Assembly: GCA_030142905.1 (NCBI GenBank)
Contig: JASJOG010000011.1
Coordinates: 3,557,001-3,621,000 of the forward strand
Source: Heliopora coerulea
Lineage: Eukaryota; Cnidaria; Anthozoa; Scleralcyonacea; Helioporidae
Direction: 5' to 3'
Length of the DNA: 64,000 nucleotides
The notes under the pieces were generated by a model. That model was not told where the DNA came from. It saw only the letters and a program-made list of their open reading frames with translations, and searched no databases. A program made the position numbers and the translations under genes. The first letter of the stretch is position 1. Each line of letters starts with the position of its first letter. Positions 47,953 to 60,841 of the stretch are shown here, one piece after another.

Positions 47953-50900
47953 CTACCTCTGTCTTTTCTTGAAGAGAACCACCAACGTTACAGTGACAAC
48001 AAGTAAAGCCATCAAAAGAAGAAGCACCAGCGACCAAGTCTCTTGTTTTCTCGCAGCTACGCTTGACCCACGTTTATGCATAGTGGCTTCAAGTATTGCG
48101 GCTTGAATTTCATTGTTGCGTTTGTTCGCACGGGAAGTTTGAAGTGCTAACATTAAGGTGGACTTGTTTGTTGTTGATACACGAATACTTTCAAGTTTTT
48201 CTGTGTGGCGTACAACGTTTTTTAACAAAGGTGTTTCGGTACCATCGTAAGGTTTGCTGTCAGGAGGAATGTGATACATCACGGTCACTTTGGGCTTGAT
48301 TGTTTTTGGTGGAATGTCAAGTTTTACTTCGTGATCCCCAATGTTTTCAAATGTATCATTTGTGCGCTCATTAGAGGTGTTCGTCACAATGGTATGACTC
48401 ACGTAATGTTTGCTCTCAGAGCGATGATGACTCACAGTACTGGACTTGGTTATTTGTAGTCGAGTTTCAAAATCATTGTCTTTCCCCATGTTCACAGATG
48501 TGTCAGTTAGAGACTTAAAAGGGGTTCTCAGAAAAGCTGTTTGGGTAGCACTGTAAGGTTTGCTCTCTGGAGAAATATGATGTGCTGCATTAACGTTTGG
48601 CTTGGTTATTCGTGGTAGGATATCAATATCTTCGTGATCTTCAGTTGTACCGGTCGGGTGCGCATTAGAGTTTTTCGGGAAAAGTTTATGAATAACACTG
48701 TGAGGTTCGCTCACTGGAGAAGTACGACGTGCTGCCGAAATACTCGGCTTGGTTATTCGTGGTAGAATATGAAGATCTTCTTTGTGATCTTCAGTGTTCG
48801 CAGTTGGACCAGTGGAGCTTTTTGGGAAAGGTGTTTGGGTAATCGTGTAAGATGTTCTTCTTGGAGAAGTATGATTTGTTCCCATAACTTCGGGCTTGGA
48901 TGAACTTGTTGTTCGTTCGCTGGAAGATTTTAGCAAATACAGCCCGTCACTTGGGAATGAACTTGTCGGAGATACGGCGGCAGCTCTTACGGAAGTAATT
49001 TTTTGGGTTACCAAAAAAGTCGGACTGATTCCTTGTAGAGGCATGTCAGTTCTTGTCACAGTGTCTATTATTTTCGACGTCACAGGATTTGACGCAGCGA
49101 CTGATGACGTTGTAAAGCGTGATGGACGTATGCACAATGGACAGTGATCTGGTTTACGGCTCGTTGGTGCGCGTGAGGAGCCTATGTGTGGAGATTGTTT
49201 AAGATTTCTTCTTCCCTTTTGTGATATCGAGACGGTAGCACTTGGAAATTCTTTTCTCATCGATGGAGTCGCGGACGTGATTTTATGTGCGGTGAAAGCG
49301 GTGAAAGAACTTGTGGAAATACTTGATATCACCGGTGTCCTTTGGTCACATTCGTTGCCATACCAACCAGACCGACATATCTTTCGTCCTGTCCTTTTGT
49401 CGCAAGAATAACGTCGTGACCTGGTGGGTACGCACTGTACATCACAGTTATCGCCATACCACGGTGAATAGCAAATCTTTTTGCCAGTTCCTACATCGCA
49501 AGAATTCCGAGGTGTCGTACGGCAGTCACATTTTGGGCCAAACCATCCTGGAATACATGACATACACGACGGGCCATGATAATGTTCGTTGCAAGAGACG
49601 CTGTACTTTAGGTCTAAGCTTGAATCAGAACGTCCTTTAGCTTTCAGAATGATGTTTTTCCATTTCATTTTTGGATAACTCTCTGGATAAAAAGGTACGT
49701 GGTGAATATAGTCGTCTATTTTGGTCCCACTTCGGTCTGTGGCGAGGATTTGAAATCCCAGTGTACCCTAATTAAACGGGAAAAGGATAAAAAAGTATCA
49801 ATGAGATAAATAAACCGGCAATAATTTGTTCATCATTTCCACCTTACCGTAAATATACTGAAGTTGTAGATCAAAGGATTCGGTAATCCATTTCCTAATG
49901 TTCGACTGAAGACAATGTTAGAAGTTCGCGGGAAGATACCAGTTTTACTGTGTCCATAAAAGCAGCCTGTATTACTTCTCCTTCCGTCACAATTTACCCA
50001 AATCTCCAACTGATAGTCGCATGGTTTACAGCCAAGACCAGCACCAGAACAGCAACTGCCTTTATAGTTTTGATTCCTTGGATTCTTCAACGCGTTCAGT
50101 TGTAGCAATATCGAGCCACCAGGTTCCACGGTAGATATGAGAAAGCTCGTCTATGCAAAAATTGGAAGAGAATATCGTCGCTTAACTTGGTAATAGTGAA
50201 ACTACCCAAAGTTAAAACGTTCTGTTGTGGTGCCGCTGGCGTATGGAAGAATAACCCAGGATGTTCAATCCTTTCCCCATGATCAAATGACATTAATATG
50301 AGTTTATCACCAGTTTGTAAAACACGACTTACAATAGCTGTTTTACTTATCTATGGTTTGCATATCAGACTTTGCTCAGCTACCAGAACTCCGACAAAGT
50401 CGTTGAACGTAATAGTCTCTGATCGAGTAAGCTTGCCTCACGGTATAACTTTCCAGAGGAAATTCTGGGAAGGATCCTGAGAGAGCGAAGCGTCTTAAAA
50501 TTTTGGATTTGCGATAATATGTAGAAAAGATACCTAGAATGCTCATCTTTGCTTGTCTTGTAACAGATGAATTGCGTATGTATTGCACTGATGATGTTTG
50601 ATGGTAGCCACCAGAATGGGAACAAGAAACGCGAGGGAAAGAGACAGAGACGGACTGGCTTACACTTTGCGAATTCTGAAGTATTTTGGAGCAATTCCCT
50701 CTGCACTGCTCCGCTCTCTATTTAATGTAGAAGGAAACATAATACTTTTGACTCCCACCCCTTTCAACGTCGATATTTTCGTTCTCCGCGTTAGAATGAC
50801 AATCAAGAGTTTTAACGGGTGCCGACATGGGTGTGTTATCAATATGATTAGTGGACATTTGTACCATTATGTCTGCATCTGGAAGTAATTAACTGCGGGA

Positions 50901-52148
50901 AAATTTACATTACCAGAGCCGAGAGTTTCGTGATTAATTGTATCTGGTTAAGTAATATGATGTCGTAAAACGTACATTAGAAAGAAAACGTTGGCTTTTC
51001 CACCTCCTAACTTTTCTTCTTCGCCTTCCTTTCACTTCGTAACTTCCTCCTTCTTCCAGATAAAGGAGGCCATTTGTTCCGCTGTACCAATCCATACCAC
51101 AGTTTCACCGCTTAAACTTGTTCCATTAAACTGTTTTTGCCACTCGTATTTTTAGAATTTCAAACTTCGATGTCGACTTTGTTTGTGCGATGTAAGATCG
51201 AACCTGCACAAGTTTTTTCGGCTAAGTTGACTTAGGTAAATAAACCGCTGAACTCGTGATGACCAACTGTCAAAAATCGTCTGATATCTAAGGTTGGGTT
51301 TTATTACAGATTCTGGAAACGTTTGAGCTTTCGTGAGAATAAGTTTGTGAATTTGGCACAAAATGATTTGTAGCCACATTTTTTTTCATTACCCGTGTTC
51401 GTTTCAACATTTCAAACCATTTGCTTTTTTAAAAGGCTTATGAGAACAATTACGTCCGAGATTATGGACATGAAATGTCGCAAAAACCGATTCACCTTTC
51501 CGACTATGAAGCATCTAAACTATTTAACATCGAATCTGATCTTGTACGGGCTCATGTTTCAACGACGGACGTCTTTTAGTTCGTCGCTCTTCTAGTTTAC
51601 ACTGGAATTGAAATGTCCTATTATTAACATTCCACCGCCTAAGGAAAGTCTCGCCAAAGGTTTTGACGTTTCCTCTTTGTTAAGACCCTAAGGCTTCCTA
51701 CTGATGCTCCTGCCAGAATTCGGCTGGTCTTCTCACTGCTGTACCATGCCCCTTCATGATAGTGCTTGCTAGAGTGACTCGTTTAAAGCAGATGGGATGG
51801 AAAATCCTGTCTTACACTGTCGAACCTCTGGTTCGTTTTGCACAAGCCTGGATAGGTGCAGAAATGGTGAAAACGATTGCTCTCGTTCCACCGAGATGTT
51901 AAGTAATGTAACCATGAAGACCGACCAATCAATTAGTTAGGTTCAAATTCCATTTTAACAACTCGTAGTGCTCTATCTCGCTGAGAGATTTATCTAACGA
52001 CACGGGGTGTTCTACCATTGCGCAAGTTCACGCAAATCAACTCACCTCTTAAAAATGAATTTGACTTAAGTATTTTTTTTCGTACTGTTAAAGCTGTACT
52101 TACTTCAAAAAGTACGCTCCAAAAGACAACGCACACGTCAATTTTCAT
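47953..52148 (-). CDS. MNNL/DSL-like type I membrane protein, paralogue 1 (degenerate DSL, long stalk)
   Basis: Notch-ligand-like protein. Exons: 52148-52104 (start MKIDVCVVFWSVLFE, signal peptide), 50150-49848 and 49767-47953, giving 720 aa. Exon 2 is a Cys-rich MNNL-type domain (PGGSILLQLNALKNPR, SCCSGAGLGCKPC, FYGHSKTGIFPRTSN). Exon 3 opens GTLGFQILATD. It continues with a DSL start (KYSVSCNEHYHGPSC) that runs straight into MSCIPGWFGPKC: about 18 residues and two of six cysteines present in paralogue 2 are missing. Two EGF-like Cys clusters follow (to NECDQRT). A Ser/Thr/Pro-rich stalk of roughly 400 residues then carries four or five degenerate ~50-residue repeats (DHEDIDILPRITKP type). 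One helix (LVLLLLMALLVVTVTLVVLF, about 690-712) precedes KKRQR-stop. A good donor (gtaggt) overlaps the stop, so another tail exon is possible. Confidence 0.82.
50151..52103 (-). other. Intron 1 of MNNL/DSL paralogue 1
   Basis: A 2-kb intron between signal-peptide exon and MNNL exon. Several overlapping short frames on both strands; none has recognisable content. No repeat of note. Confidence 0.5.
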
Positions 52149-54266
52149 TTTCTGATTCGTTCTTGTTCGACTCGTGATGTCGTGTGTTCACTCGATCCTT
52201 TCTCTTCGAAGCAAACTTCACCTATGATCGTCGTCGGATATTCTTTCCTTTTTCTGTGTTTTCTTGGTAAAACGGTTGCGCAAGGTCCCCTTTCAATTTT
52301 CGAGACACGAAAATCCACTTTGCAAACACATTACTGCATTCCTAGTGCTCCAGTCGCATTCATGTCACATCATGTAATGGCGTTGCTGCTGTTTTATCGT
52401 AAAGCGAGACTAAATAAATACTTTTAAAACATTTTGAAAGTGATCAACGTTGATAGAAAATATTGTCTTTTGACGAAACTTGTCATAAATTCCATCAATA
52501 TGGCGAAGCTCTAAGCGACTTCGTGATAGTTAATTCCTCTCTTTGTTCAGAACCATGTAATTCAATTACGCCGTTACGAGTCAAATACGGTCAAAGCGTC
52601 CGAGTTTCTTTGAAAGCATTGGTCATTGAAAATTGATCTAACTTTGATATAAATCGTGGAAGACTGATGAGTTAAAGGACTTGAGAAGAATTTTCTCTCT
52701 TAAAACACATGTTTATCACATTAAATCGCAGAAATTTAAAAACGTTTTTCAAAAGAATTCCCAATTCGCACTGTTTCCAGTTTGAACTTGTGTGCAGGTA
52801 AATTGTAGTACTAAAATTACGAGATTGTAATGTGCAGGGATAGGAAAGAAGAATGAAAGTCAACTTGGAAACACGTTATCGCCGAGTCAATCAGATAAAC
52901 TTAGGAAGAGTTTCATATTTTAGAACACATGTTTAACTCATTAAGTCTAGACGCAAATTTTAAAAAAGAAGGGTTTTTTTAACAAGATTTCCAGGTTGAA
53001 CTGTTTTTGTACGTAGTTAAACACCACTAAAATGCTTTTAGTATATGATGTTCTGAAACATTTTTATTGTATTTCATGTAACGCCAACTTTTAATTAGCA
53101 TGTGAGCCGAAAATTGCTTTGTGTATACCTATATAAATATGATGTTAATCATCCAAGACGATTAATGCAAAAGGAGCGCCACTTTCAATTACTATTCAAT
53201 TACTTGTTGACTTTCATGTCTCTCTTCTTTTGGAAGAGCAGGACTGCACCAAAGCCCCTGATAAAATGCTTTCCTCCAGCTTACATCACAGCCCGGATGA
53301 GCTGGACAATTTTAGTGAATCCAAGAGGTCCCGGACATCCCTGACCTTCTCGACATTCTGGTCCTCTAAGATTCATTCTGGAATGTCTACGGGCTTCTAG
53401 AATCCCCGTTGTTTAACAAGTACTCCATAATGTTCGATAATTCTTCGAAATCCAACCCGAGAACCGTATAATACAGAAGGACTCAACGTGAAAGGCAGAA
53501 GAATCACAAAACAATGACAAGGAGAATATTTTTGCTTTAGAAGTGCACATCCCAACGCCCCGTTCAACAAGTCATAGGGCTCAGACACACGATGCAACAT
53601 CGCCCTCCCACCCAGGACCATTTGTTTGGGGCTGGGCCAAGATGGCGAAAAACCATAAATGGCAGGAACGGATCACCCTGGGAAAAGTTAGAAATCTTTT
53701 GCTCGTTTTTAACTTAGACAAAGAACAGATTGTAGTAATTCAGAAATCTGTACGGGAACTGGAACTTCAGTAACGTTTTTTCTTTTAGACATACCGTTGA
53801 AATTTGGTTGAAACGAACAAATACTAAGGTGAAAAGTGGACGTTCTACGTGGTTTTTACTTCGGTGTTCATGACCTTTTTCGTCGTTTTTGTTCAATGAT
53901 CTTGCGATAGAAAGATTGCAATTATTAGAAAACTAGGTTTCGTTTAGAAATGTTTAGCAACCTTGCAATGTAGTAAATCTGACCTTGTTCAAGCATTGTG
54001 TTAAAAATTGGTAGACAGTATGCACGTCACAGCTCGGTACCCAAAATTGATTTTGTGCAATTAAATTATTTTAGGATTGAAATATTCTGATTAACATTTA
54101 ATTACATTTCGTTTACATAGGTTTGCAGACCTCGCAAATATCCAAATCTAGCGTTGTTTATTTAAACATTGCGATAAAATAGGCAGACAGTAGGCACGAT
54201 AAAGCCCATAACGCAACAATCACTCCTGAAAGGTTTTTTTAATTAAAGTTCTTTTACGTTACGGTG

Positions 54267-54446
54267 CAGGGACGGCGGAGCCCGGGGGCTGCAGAGGCTG
54301 TAGCCCCCCCACTTTTTTCCAAATGTAATGTTGAAACAACTACGCTTTAAAACACTTGTTGTGCAATTTCTCAGAGAAGCATACAAAATGCTGTATTTTT
54401 ATTTCAAGCCCCCCCCCCCCCTCGTAATTCCGCTCCGCCGTCCCTG
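54267..54446. mobile_element. 180-bp inverted-repeat element
   Basis: Perfect 15-bp terminal inverted repeats cagggacggcggagc / gctccgccgtccctg, flanked on both sides by cggtg (54262-54266 and 54447-54451), a likely 5-bp target duplication. A C homopolymer and gctgtagccccccc lie inside. Non-autonomous. Confidence 0.75.
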
Positions 54447-54580
54447 CGGTGATTACATGCACGAGGGACTTACACATTCTAAACCTAATTCAGATATAGT
54501 ACATAGATCGTACATAGTTTGGTGGTATGTCAGGGCATATTCTAACAACATTTCAGTAGTGCACACTTGTTGGTGAGCAT

Positions 54581-55163
54581 CAGTCGCGTAGCCAGGAATT
54601 TGAAAGTGGAGGGGCAGAAGAAATTTGAGAATGATATACCGACAAGATGTTCTTAATGTACCGACAGATGTAATTTAGGTAGAATCAACAAAGGCGTGCA
54701 TTTCTGTGACGGTAACAGTAAAACTGTCAACAAAATTCGATAAAAGAATGAACAGTTTTTACATAGCCATTCTGGGTGATATTAAATTTATAAACGATTT
54801 ATTAAACGGTTAAGTGCAGCACATCACGTGAGGTATGACCCATACCAACATATCTCCTTTCAGTTCTGCCGTCACAGCCACCATTTTTTTCTGAGGATAG
54901 ACTGGATCTGTCGGTAGTCACGAACCACATAATTTTTGTTGGTAGTTATAGGATTCCTCGCATTGTGAGCTATTCACACTCTTAAATTTAAAAGTTGGAA
55001 CTTCTTTATTGACTTTTCATCCTAGTATTACAGACGCAAACTAAATCTGCAATGGACAAGATTACTGTAGCGACAAATGTTATGGATGTACCGACAGACC
55101 TGGTCTGACTGAAAAGTTGGGAGAGCAACTGCTCCCCCCGCCCCTCACCTGGCTACGCTACTG
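54581..55163. mobile_element. hAT-like non-autonomous element, 583 bp
   Basis: Terminal inverted repeats cagtcgcgtagccagg and (complement) cagtagcgtagccagg. The CAG-type ends and imperfect 8-bp flanks gtgagcat / gagagtat (6 of 8 match) fit the hAT superfamily. There is no transposase frame, so it is a deletion derivative. Confidence 0.65.
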
Positions 55164-55901
55164 GAGAGTATCAAGGTTAGCAGACATGCGTACATTGGCA
55201 TTCCTATCTGGCCTTATTACTGGAGGGAGGACGAGTCTTTAAGCATGTATTACTAAAAGCCTAAGGTTGAAAATCATAAAACATTCAAAACTAAAATAAC
55301 AAGGCTTACCAAACTGTCTTGTTTGACTAAACTGATACAGCCAGTAAAGTTAGCGCAGTAAACTTAGCTATGAAAAAAACAATGAGAAAACTAAGGATCA
55401 CATCTTCAAACCTCTAAACTTCGGAAAAATCGCGGAATTTCAATACTGCACAGCCTTAAATTCAAAACTACATAAAGTATGCAATACTGCACACTGAAAT
55501 AGGCCATGTACTGCGTGTAGAAACGTTCTTCTCAATTCTATTATGAAATGTATTTTGACTCACACCCTTAAAATCTTTTGGCTGCTACTTGCCATTGGTA
55601 TAATTAAGGAGTTACCATCAGGCTCTCCCTCGTATGGTCTCTTTTGTTTTGGTGCTCTGTTTTGTTCCATATCTTCAAGCATCGTGTTACTCTGTTGAAA
55701 AACTTTGCGTCTCTTTCTGTATCAAAAGAAAGACGCGATAAAGATGCCACAAATTTTCATCTTTTTCTCTACATCATCTCAATCTATCTCTGTCCAGTTT
55801 CCACCAGTATCTCTGTTGATATACCTTGATCTCAATTTTAAACTTAATTCCGTACCAGCTCCCTTGGTCAATACACATTTTTACTGATATTTTATCTGTG
55901 T

Positions 55902-55984
55902 ATCTATCCATCCGTCCGTCCGTCTTTCTGTCCGTTTACCTGTCTGTCTATCCATCTGTCTGTCTATCCATCTATCTATCTGTC
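55902..55984. repeat. Tetranucleotide (tctg/tcca/tccg) array
   Basis: Interrupted ccgtccgtccgtc, gtctgtctatccatctgtct and atctatctgtct units. Intergenic microsatellite. Confidence 0.8.
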
Positions 55985-56355
55985 TAATTCCTGGTGCTTG
56001 GCAGTTGTACGCATGGCAAATCATTCGTGACCGCATGTCACGTAAGTATGCCGTTCTGGACCCTGACTGACTTCATTCGCATCTTACATTGTGATGCGTC
56101 AGTGTGTGTCTTCTCTTATTTCACTGTTTTTCTAGGGGAGTCGCTTTTTGCCGAATAATTTTTGTCTGCCAGCGTGGCCAATCACGGGACAACGGTGTAG
56201 ATTATCTCAGAAAAGTTTTTGAAAGCACAGAAAGAGTCTTTTAATTTGGTCTTATATTAGAAAGCCATAACCTCCTGATTCAATTCAGCATTCGACCATT
56301 CTTCAGGTCTGAACTGGCCATGCAAGGTTCCTGGTCCATATTGCTTTACATGGTT

Positions 56356-57744
56356 TTACCAACTCCTAATAAAACTCTCGACGAAATCTGTGATAAAGAT
56401 TATAATAGGTAAAACTCTTTGATGAAACCTACCGATGGCTTTACTTCGCACGTACCTTAGTTTTTTTCTGAATACTACCAGGGCAGTCACGATTACTGCA
56501 AATACGGCCATCAAAGGAAGAAACACCACCCACCAGATGTCTTCTTTTTTCCTAGCTTTGTCCGACCCAGGTTTATGGGTCGAGATCTCTGGATCTTGTG
56601 ATACACTGCTAGGTTTGTTCGCAGATAAAATACGAACTGTTTCCATCAAAGTGGACTTGCTTGTTCTTGGTAGACTTCCACGTTTTCCTGTTTGATTACC
56701 GAGGTCCACTGGTGCACCAGTCTGGTGCGTGATGAAGGTTTCCAACGAAGGCATTTCACTGACATTGTGACGCTTCCATTCAGGGGAAATGTGATGTGGT
56801 AATGAGCTAGTTGGGGAGATGATTTTATCTTCGGTGAAAGTGCTGGAAGTATTTCCGGAAGCGCTTGTTACCACTAGTGTTCTTTGGTCGCATTCCTTTC
56901 CATACCGGCCCGCAGGACATATCTTTTTTGGTGTACTTTTTTCGCAAGAATAACCTTTTAAGCTGTCGTTTATGCGTGCGCATTTTATTTCACAGTTATC
57001 ACCACGCCACGACGGAATGCAAATCTTCTTGCCATTATTTATGCTGCAGTTATTTCTTGGGGTCACACTGCAGTTGCAATTTGGCCCTAGCCAGTTTGGA
57101 ATACACCGTTTGGTTCCTGTGTTTTTGTCACACGTATAATTCTCCCCTGGAGAACAACGTGTCTGACAATATGGACCATAATAATGTTCATGGCAAAAAA
57201 CGCTGTAAGTCAGGCTTAAGCTTGAATTCGAACGTCCTGTAGCTTTCAGAGAAACGTTTATCCACTTCTTGTTGGAATAATTTCTTGGATGAAGATTTGC
57301 GTAGTGTATGTAGTCATCTATTTTGTTTCCATGTTCGTCTGTAGCGAGTATTCTGAATCCAAGTGCACCCTAATTAAAGGAAAAAAGAAATGGCAAAGAT
57401 GAATTAAACACACCATAACTGGTTCATCATATGCACCTTACCGTAAATGTACTGAAGTTATAGACCAAAGGATTTTGCTGGCCGTTCCCTAATGATTCGT
57501 TAAAGACAACGTTGGAGGTCGTCGGGTAGATACCAGTTTTAGAGTATCCATAAAGACATTCTGTATAGTTACTTTTCCAGTCACAAGTTACCCGAATTTC
57601 GAACCGGTAGCTGCACCGTCCACAAAAAAAAAACAAAGAACGGCAGCATGCGTATTCGTAATTCCAACTCCTGGGATTTGAAAATGAGTTTAGTCGTAGA
57701 AATATCAAGCCTCCGGGTTCAGCATTACTTTGGAAAAAGCTTGC
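56356..57744 (-). CDS. MNNL/DSL type I membrane protein, paralogue 2 (5' exon not found)
   Basis: Two exons: 57744-57442 (303 nt, same length and phase as paralogue 1) and 57369-56356, giving 438 residues without the first exon. The MNNL-type domain reads PGGLIFLRLNSFSNPRSWNY, then CLYGYSKTGIYPTTSN. The DSL domain is complete with six cysteines spaced 8-3-7-8-8 (CHEHYYGPYC, QTRC, SPGENYTC, DKNTGTKRC, IPNWLGPNC), close to the Delta/Jagged pattern. EGF-like Cys clusters follow to KECDQRT, then a short Ser/Thr stalk of about 120 residues. The single helix is WWVVFLPLMAVFAVIVTALV, with a basic tail ending DFVESFIRSW-stop. A gtacgt donor just past the helix (before 56456) offers an alternative tail. 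The signal-peptide exon, expected upstream of 57744, was not located. Confidence 0.8.
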
Positions 57745-60700
57745 CTAAGAAAAAAAAAAGAGAGAGAATTAGAGTAATCCCAAGTGAAGAACCAGGCAGG
57801 AATCTTAATCTCAGGACGAATATCAATGCCCCGCGCAATAAAATAACATAAGATTAGATTATATCTTATTGATTTATTCTATGGCTTTGTCCCGTGTTTT
57901 GTGCTGGGCATTGATATTCGTGCTGAGATAAAGAGGATAACATCACGAACTAAACCTGTCTGTGGTGTAATGACCTGACGTTTAATAACAACATCGACAT
58001 TGCTTCCTTCGTTCACGCGTGAACCAGGCTTAAAGCCTAAAGGTCTAAATTTTATCCCTGTGATTATTTTTCTTACGTTGGTATAAACGTATGCGGTTGA
58101 TGAACGAATAAAAGCAACCAACCTAACTGTGACAGTCGCATTAATATTTTTATCAAATAATTTTTTTTGTCTCATCGGTTCGAGCGTTCATCAATATATA
58201 AGAAAGGCCGTAACCTGGAGACGGTAATAATAAAATTTATGATAAAACTGCTTCTACTTTTTTATAACTTGGTATTTTTAACTCTTCATCAAGCAAATCT
58301 TTAAAGACTTAAAACTCTTCAGCTGCTAGTATATTAAAATACTGCATAACAACCTAAAGCCGAATTAGTATGTGGTTCATCTTTTTATATCGTCTGTGGA
58401 TAATATCGACTGTCTAATTTTCAAGCTTTCTGTCTGATGTCTTTTCTATCTTCTAATTTTTTTATGATTTACGGCACATTCTTGTCCAAAGTTAACCCGC
58501 TTATATTTGCGACCCCAAATTTCTTACCGCGTTTAATATAAGGATTAAAAGTTCCACGAGAAGAAAAGCATTTGTCGACTTCATCCTGCGACCAGGTTGG
58601 CGACGTAATCTTCTTTCACACACTAGAAACAGCAAGATAAATCCTGCTTATCTACCAAGAGCGTTTAATGATTAACTCGTGTCACTTGGTACGCGTTTTA
58701 TGCTAAATATTCAACTTTCTCTTTATTGAAATCAATGGGTATTATGTCTCTGACATTGATTTACCTTGTTCCCATTCTGTCTGGTTATTTAATCTCCTTT
58801 GTAAACACATTAAAAGCCATTTCTCAAAGCCAATGTCTGTCAGTTTTCAAGGATAACTTTAAAGATTAAGAGACGAGGCTAAAATTCGACATCCGTCTTC
58901 TGTAACCTATGATGTTTCGTAAGCCTTCGTCGTTACTGCAATGTAAAACCCACGAGAATCTCTTATATAAATTATATCTTTGTTTTTGTAGTTCGTATTT
59001 GAAATACGAGAAGACTGTAAACGTGTCCATTGATGGGTTTTAAAACAATTTTGCCAGCAAAAATATAACAAATTGACATTTGCCTTCTGGAAACACCATC
59101 ATACCGTTGAGAACTATTTCAGTGCACATGACCGTATACATTAACTACTATGTTCTGCAGTGGTGAGAAGAATGCGACCTATTTCTATAAAAGTATTAGT
59201 TTTAACAACCACAATGTGTGATTTTCATCATTTGAGATCTAACATTGGATTAGCTCAAGCATTTTTAACGTCTGAATCATTGTTGAAAAAGATGCTAATT
59301 TAATGATCTGATGATTACTGAATTCCACGTCACCTGAGAAAGAATGCCATTTTCACAACTACAAAAAATTCTGGTCGACTTCTGCTATTCATTTTTTTCA
59401 CCGTCTTCATCGTTAAAATGTAGATCTTTAATAAAAATGTTTGGTCTATTTTCCAGTTATATATTTTTGTGAATTGCTAAGATTCAAGTCAAGTTGCCTA
59501 TTTTGGCAACTTGGCTGGTGAGAACAACATGAAGAGCACACTGTAAATATTTACTGGTTACTGTTGCTACGGCCCAGCAAGTCTGTACATTGTACTCAAT
59601 CAGATTAATGGTTTCACGGCGACGATTATCAATATTAGCGGACAGCATTCCAAAACTGACCAAAAGTGGAACTGTGTGAGCTGCATGCTAAGTGTATATT
59701 CGAAATAGAATGAGTCGTGAAATAAAACCGTGAAAGAAGGTTGGTGTTTTGAGTGACTTCTGTATCTTCTGTTTGACAGTTCATATTCATCTGTTTCTGG
59801 CGGACAGCCACTTATATGCTTCCGGACTTTTATATACAATCCTCTTTGATTTTTCTTGTGAGATTGTACGTGCCAGCAGTTCACCCATGAAGAAGAGGAA
59901 TGAATTGCAGAGCTCGGTTTGACTTGGTCATCGTTAGACTTGGTTACTCAAAACAAACCAAGTGATCAACACAAGCTCATTGTTTCATTTTTGTAATTTA
60001 ATCCTTAAAATGTGATGTTTGCAAAGCCGTTGCAGATAAAGCAAGTGCTTGTAATTCGTGAAATGAGTTACGTGAATGAGTGAGTTCCAGATCGGTTTGG
60101 AGGTTAGAATTATACCGTGCAGGCGTGCAGTAGCGGTCGGCGTACGTTAGTCAAGCTTAGATTTTCAGAAAATAGTTCTGAGCCCCGGATTAATAATGAG
60201 GTGTGAGACTCATAGTTAAAATTAGGTGTCTTGTGGCTCTATACTTGCATTTGAGTCTCGGTACGTCAGTACCCTCATGACATCTCGGGTTCCGTGTTTG
60301 CAAGGTCTTGCCAACCGTCAGGATGATGTGCGTGTGATCTCTGTCTGGGGTTCAAAATTCTTTCTAGCAATTTCAGCTTGACGAAAGCCTGCTGATGTGT
60401 TTATCTGTTATGACATTCCTCCCGTCCTCCATTCGTGATCTCAAAAAAAAAAAAACAAACAAAAAAAACCCCCAAACATTCGGGCTGAGTTTTTCAAGAA
60501 CCTGGTCACCATGGCCAGTAAGTGATGTCTGAACTTCCTTATTATAGATTGATTTCTACGAGGATGGAATCGGTGTCCGTAGTTTACAACAATCTGAACT
60601 CATTTGAGGTTTACAGGTGTTTTCCAGGACCTGTGTGTTAGACGAGTGTTCGAAACGAATTTTCATGAGGAATTAAGCGATGAAAGTGTAAAAGCCTCGT

Positions 60701-60841
60701 TCACCAAGCCCAGGTGGAGGCAACCCGGTCATAAGACCTAAAAAGAAGATAAAATTATGACATGTTTGAGGAAGTTGATCGTCCAGGTTAGTGTAGTCTT
60801 GGGAAAGACTGTTGGTTGAAGTGACTGACGTTTCGACAGCC
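57745..60841. other. Region upstream of MNNL/DSL paralogue 2
   Basis: It should contain the missing signal-peptide exon and promoter of paralogue 2, but no convincing ATG-plus-donor was found. A 24-bp inverted repeat (57808-57832 with 57904-57928; atctcaggacgaatatcaat) is present. A poly-A/aaac stretch lies near 60440-60470. Part of a foldback element reaches the right end (60770-60870). Confidence 0.45.

Larger units (their letters stand above)
52149..56355. other. Gene-free region between the two MNNL/DSL paralogues
   Basis: 4.2 kb. It contains a 180-bp inverted-repeat element (54267-54446), a 583-bp hAT-like element (54581-55163) and a tetranucleotide array (55902-55984). The first few hundred bases should hold the paralogue 1 promoter. 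No exon recognised. Confidence 0.5.

Noticed and set aside
57879..58175. 98-codon minus-strand frame upstream of MNNL/DSL paralogue 2
   Set aside because: No recognised domain or signal peptide, no phase-matched donor to acceptor 57745; overlaps an inverted repeat.
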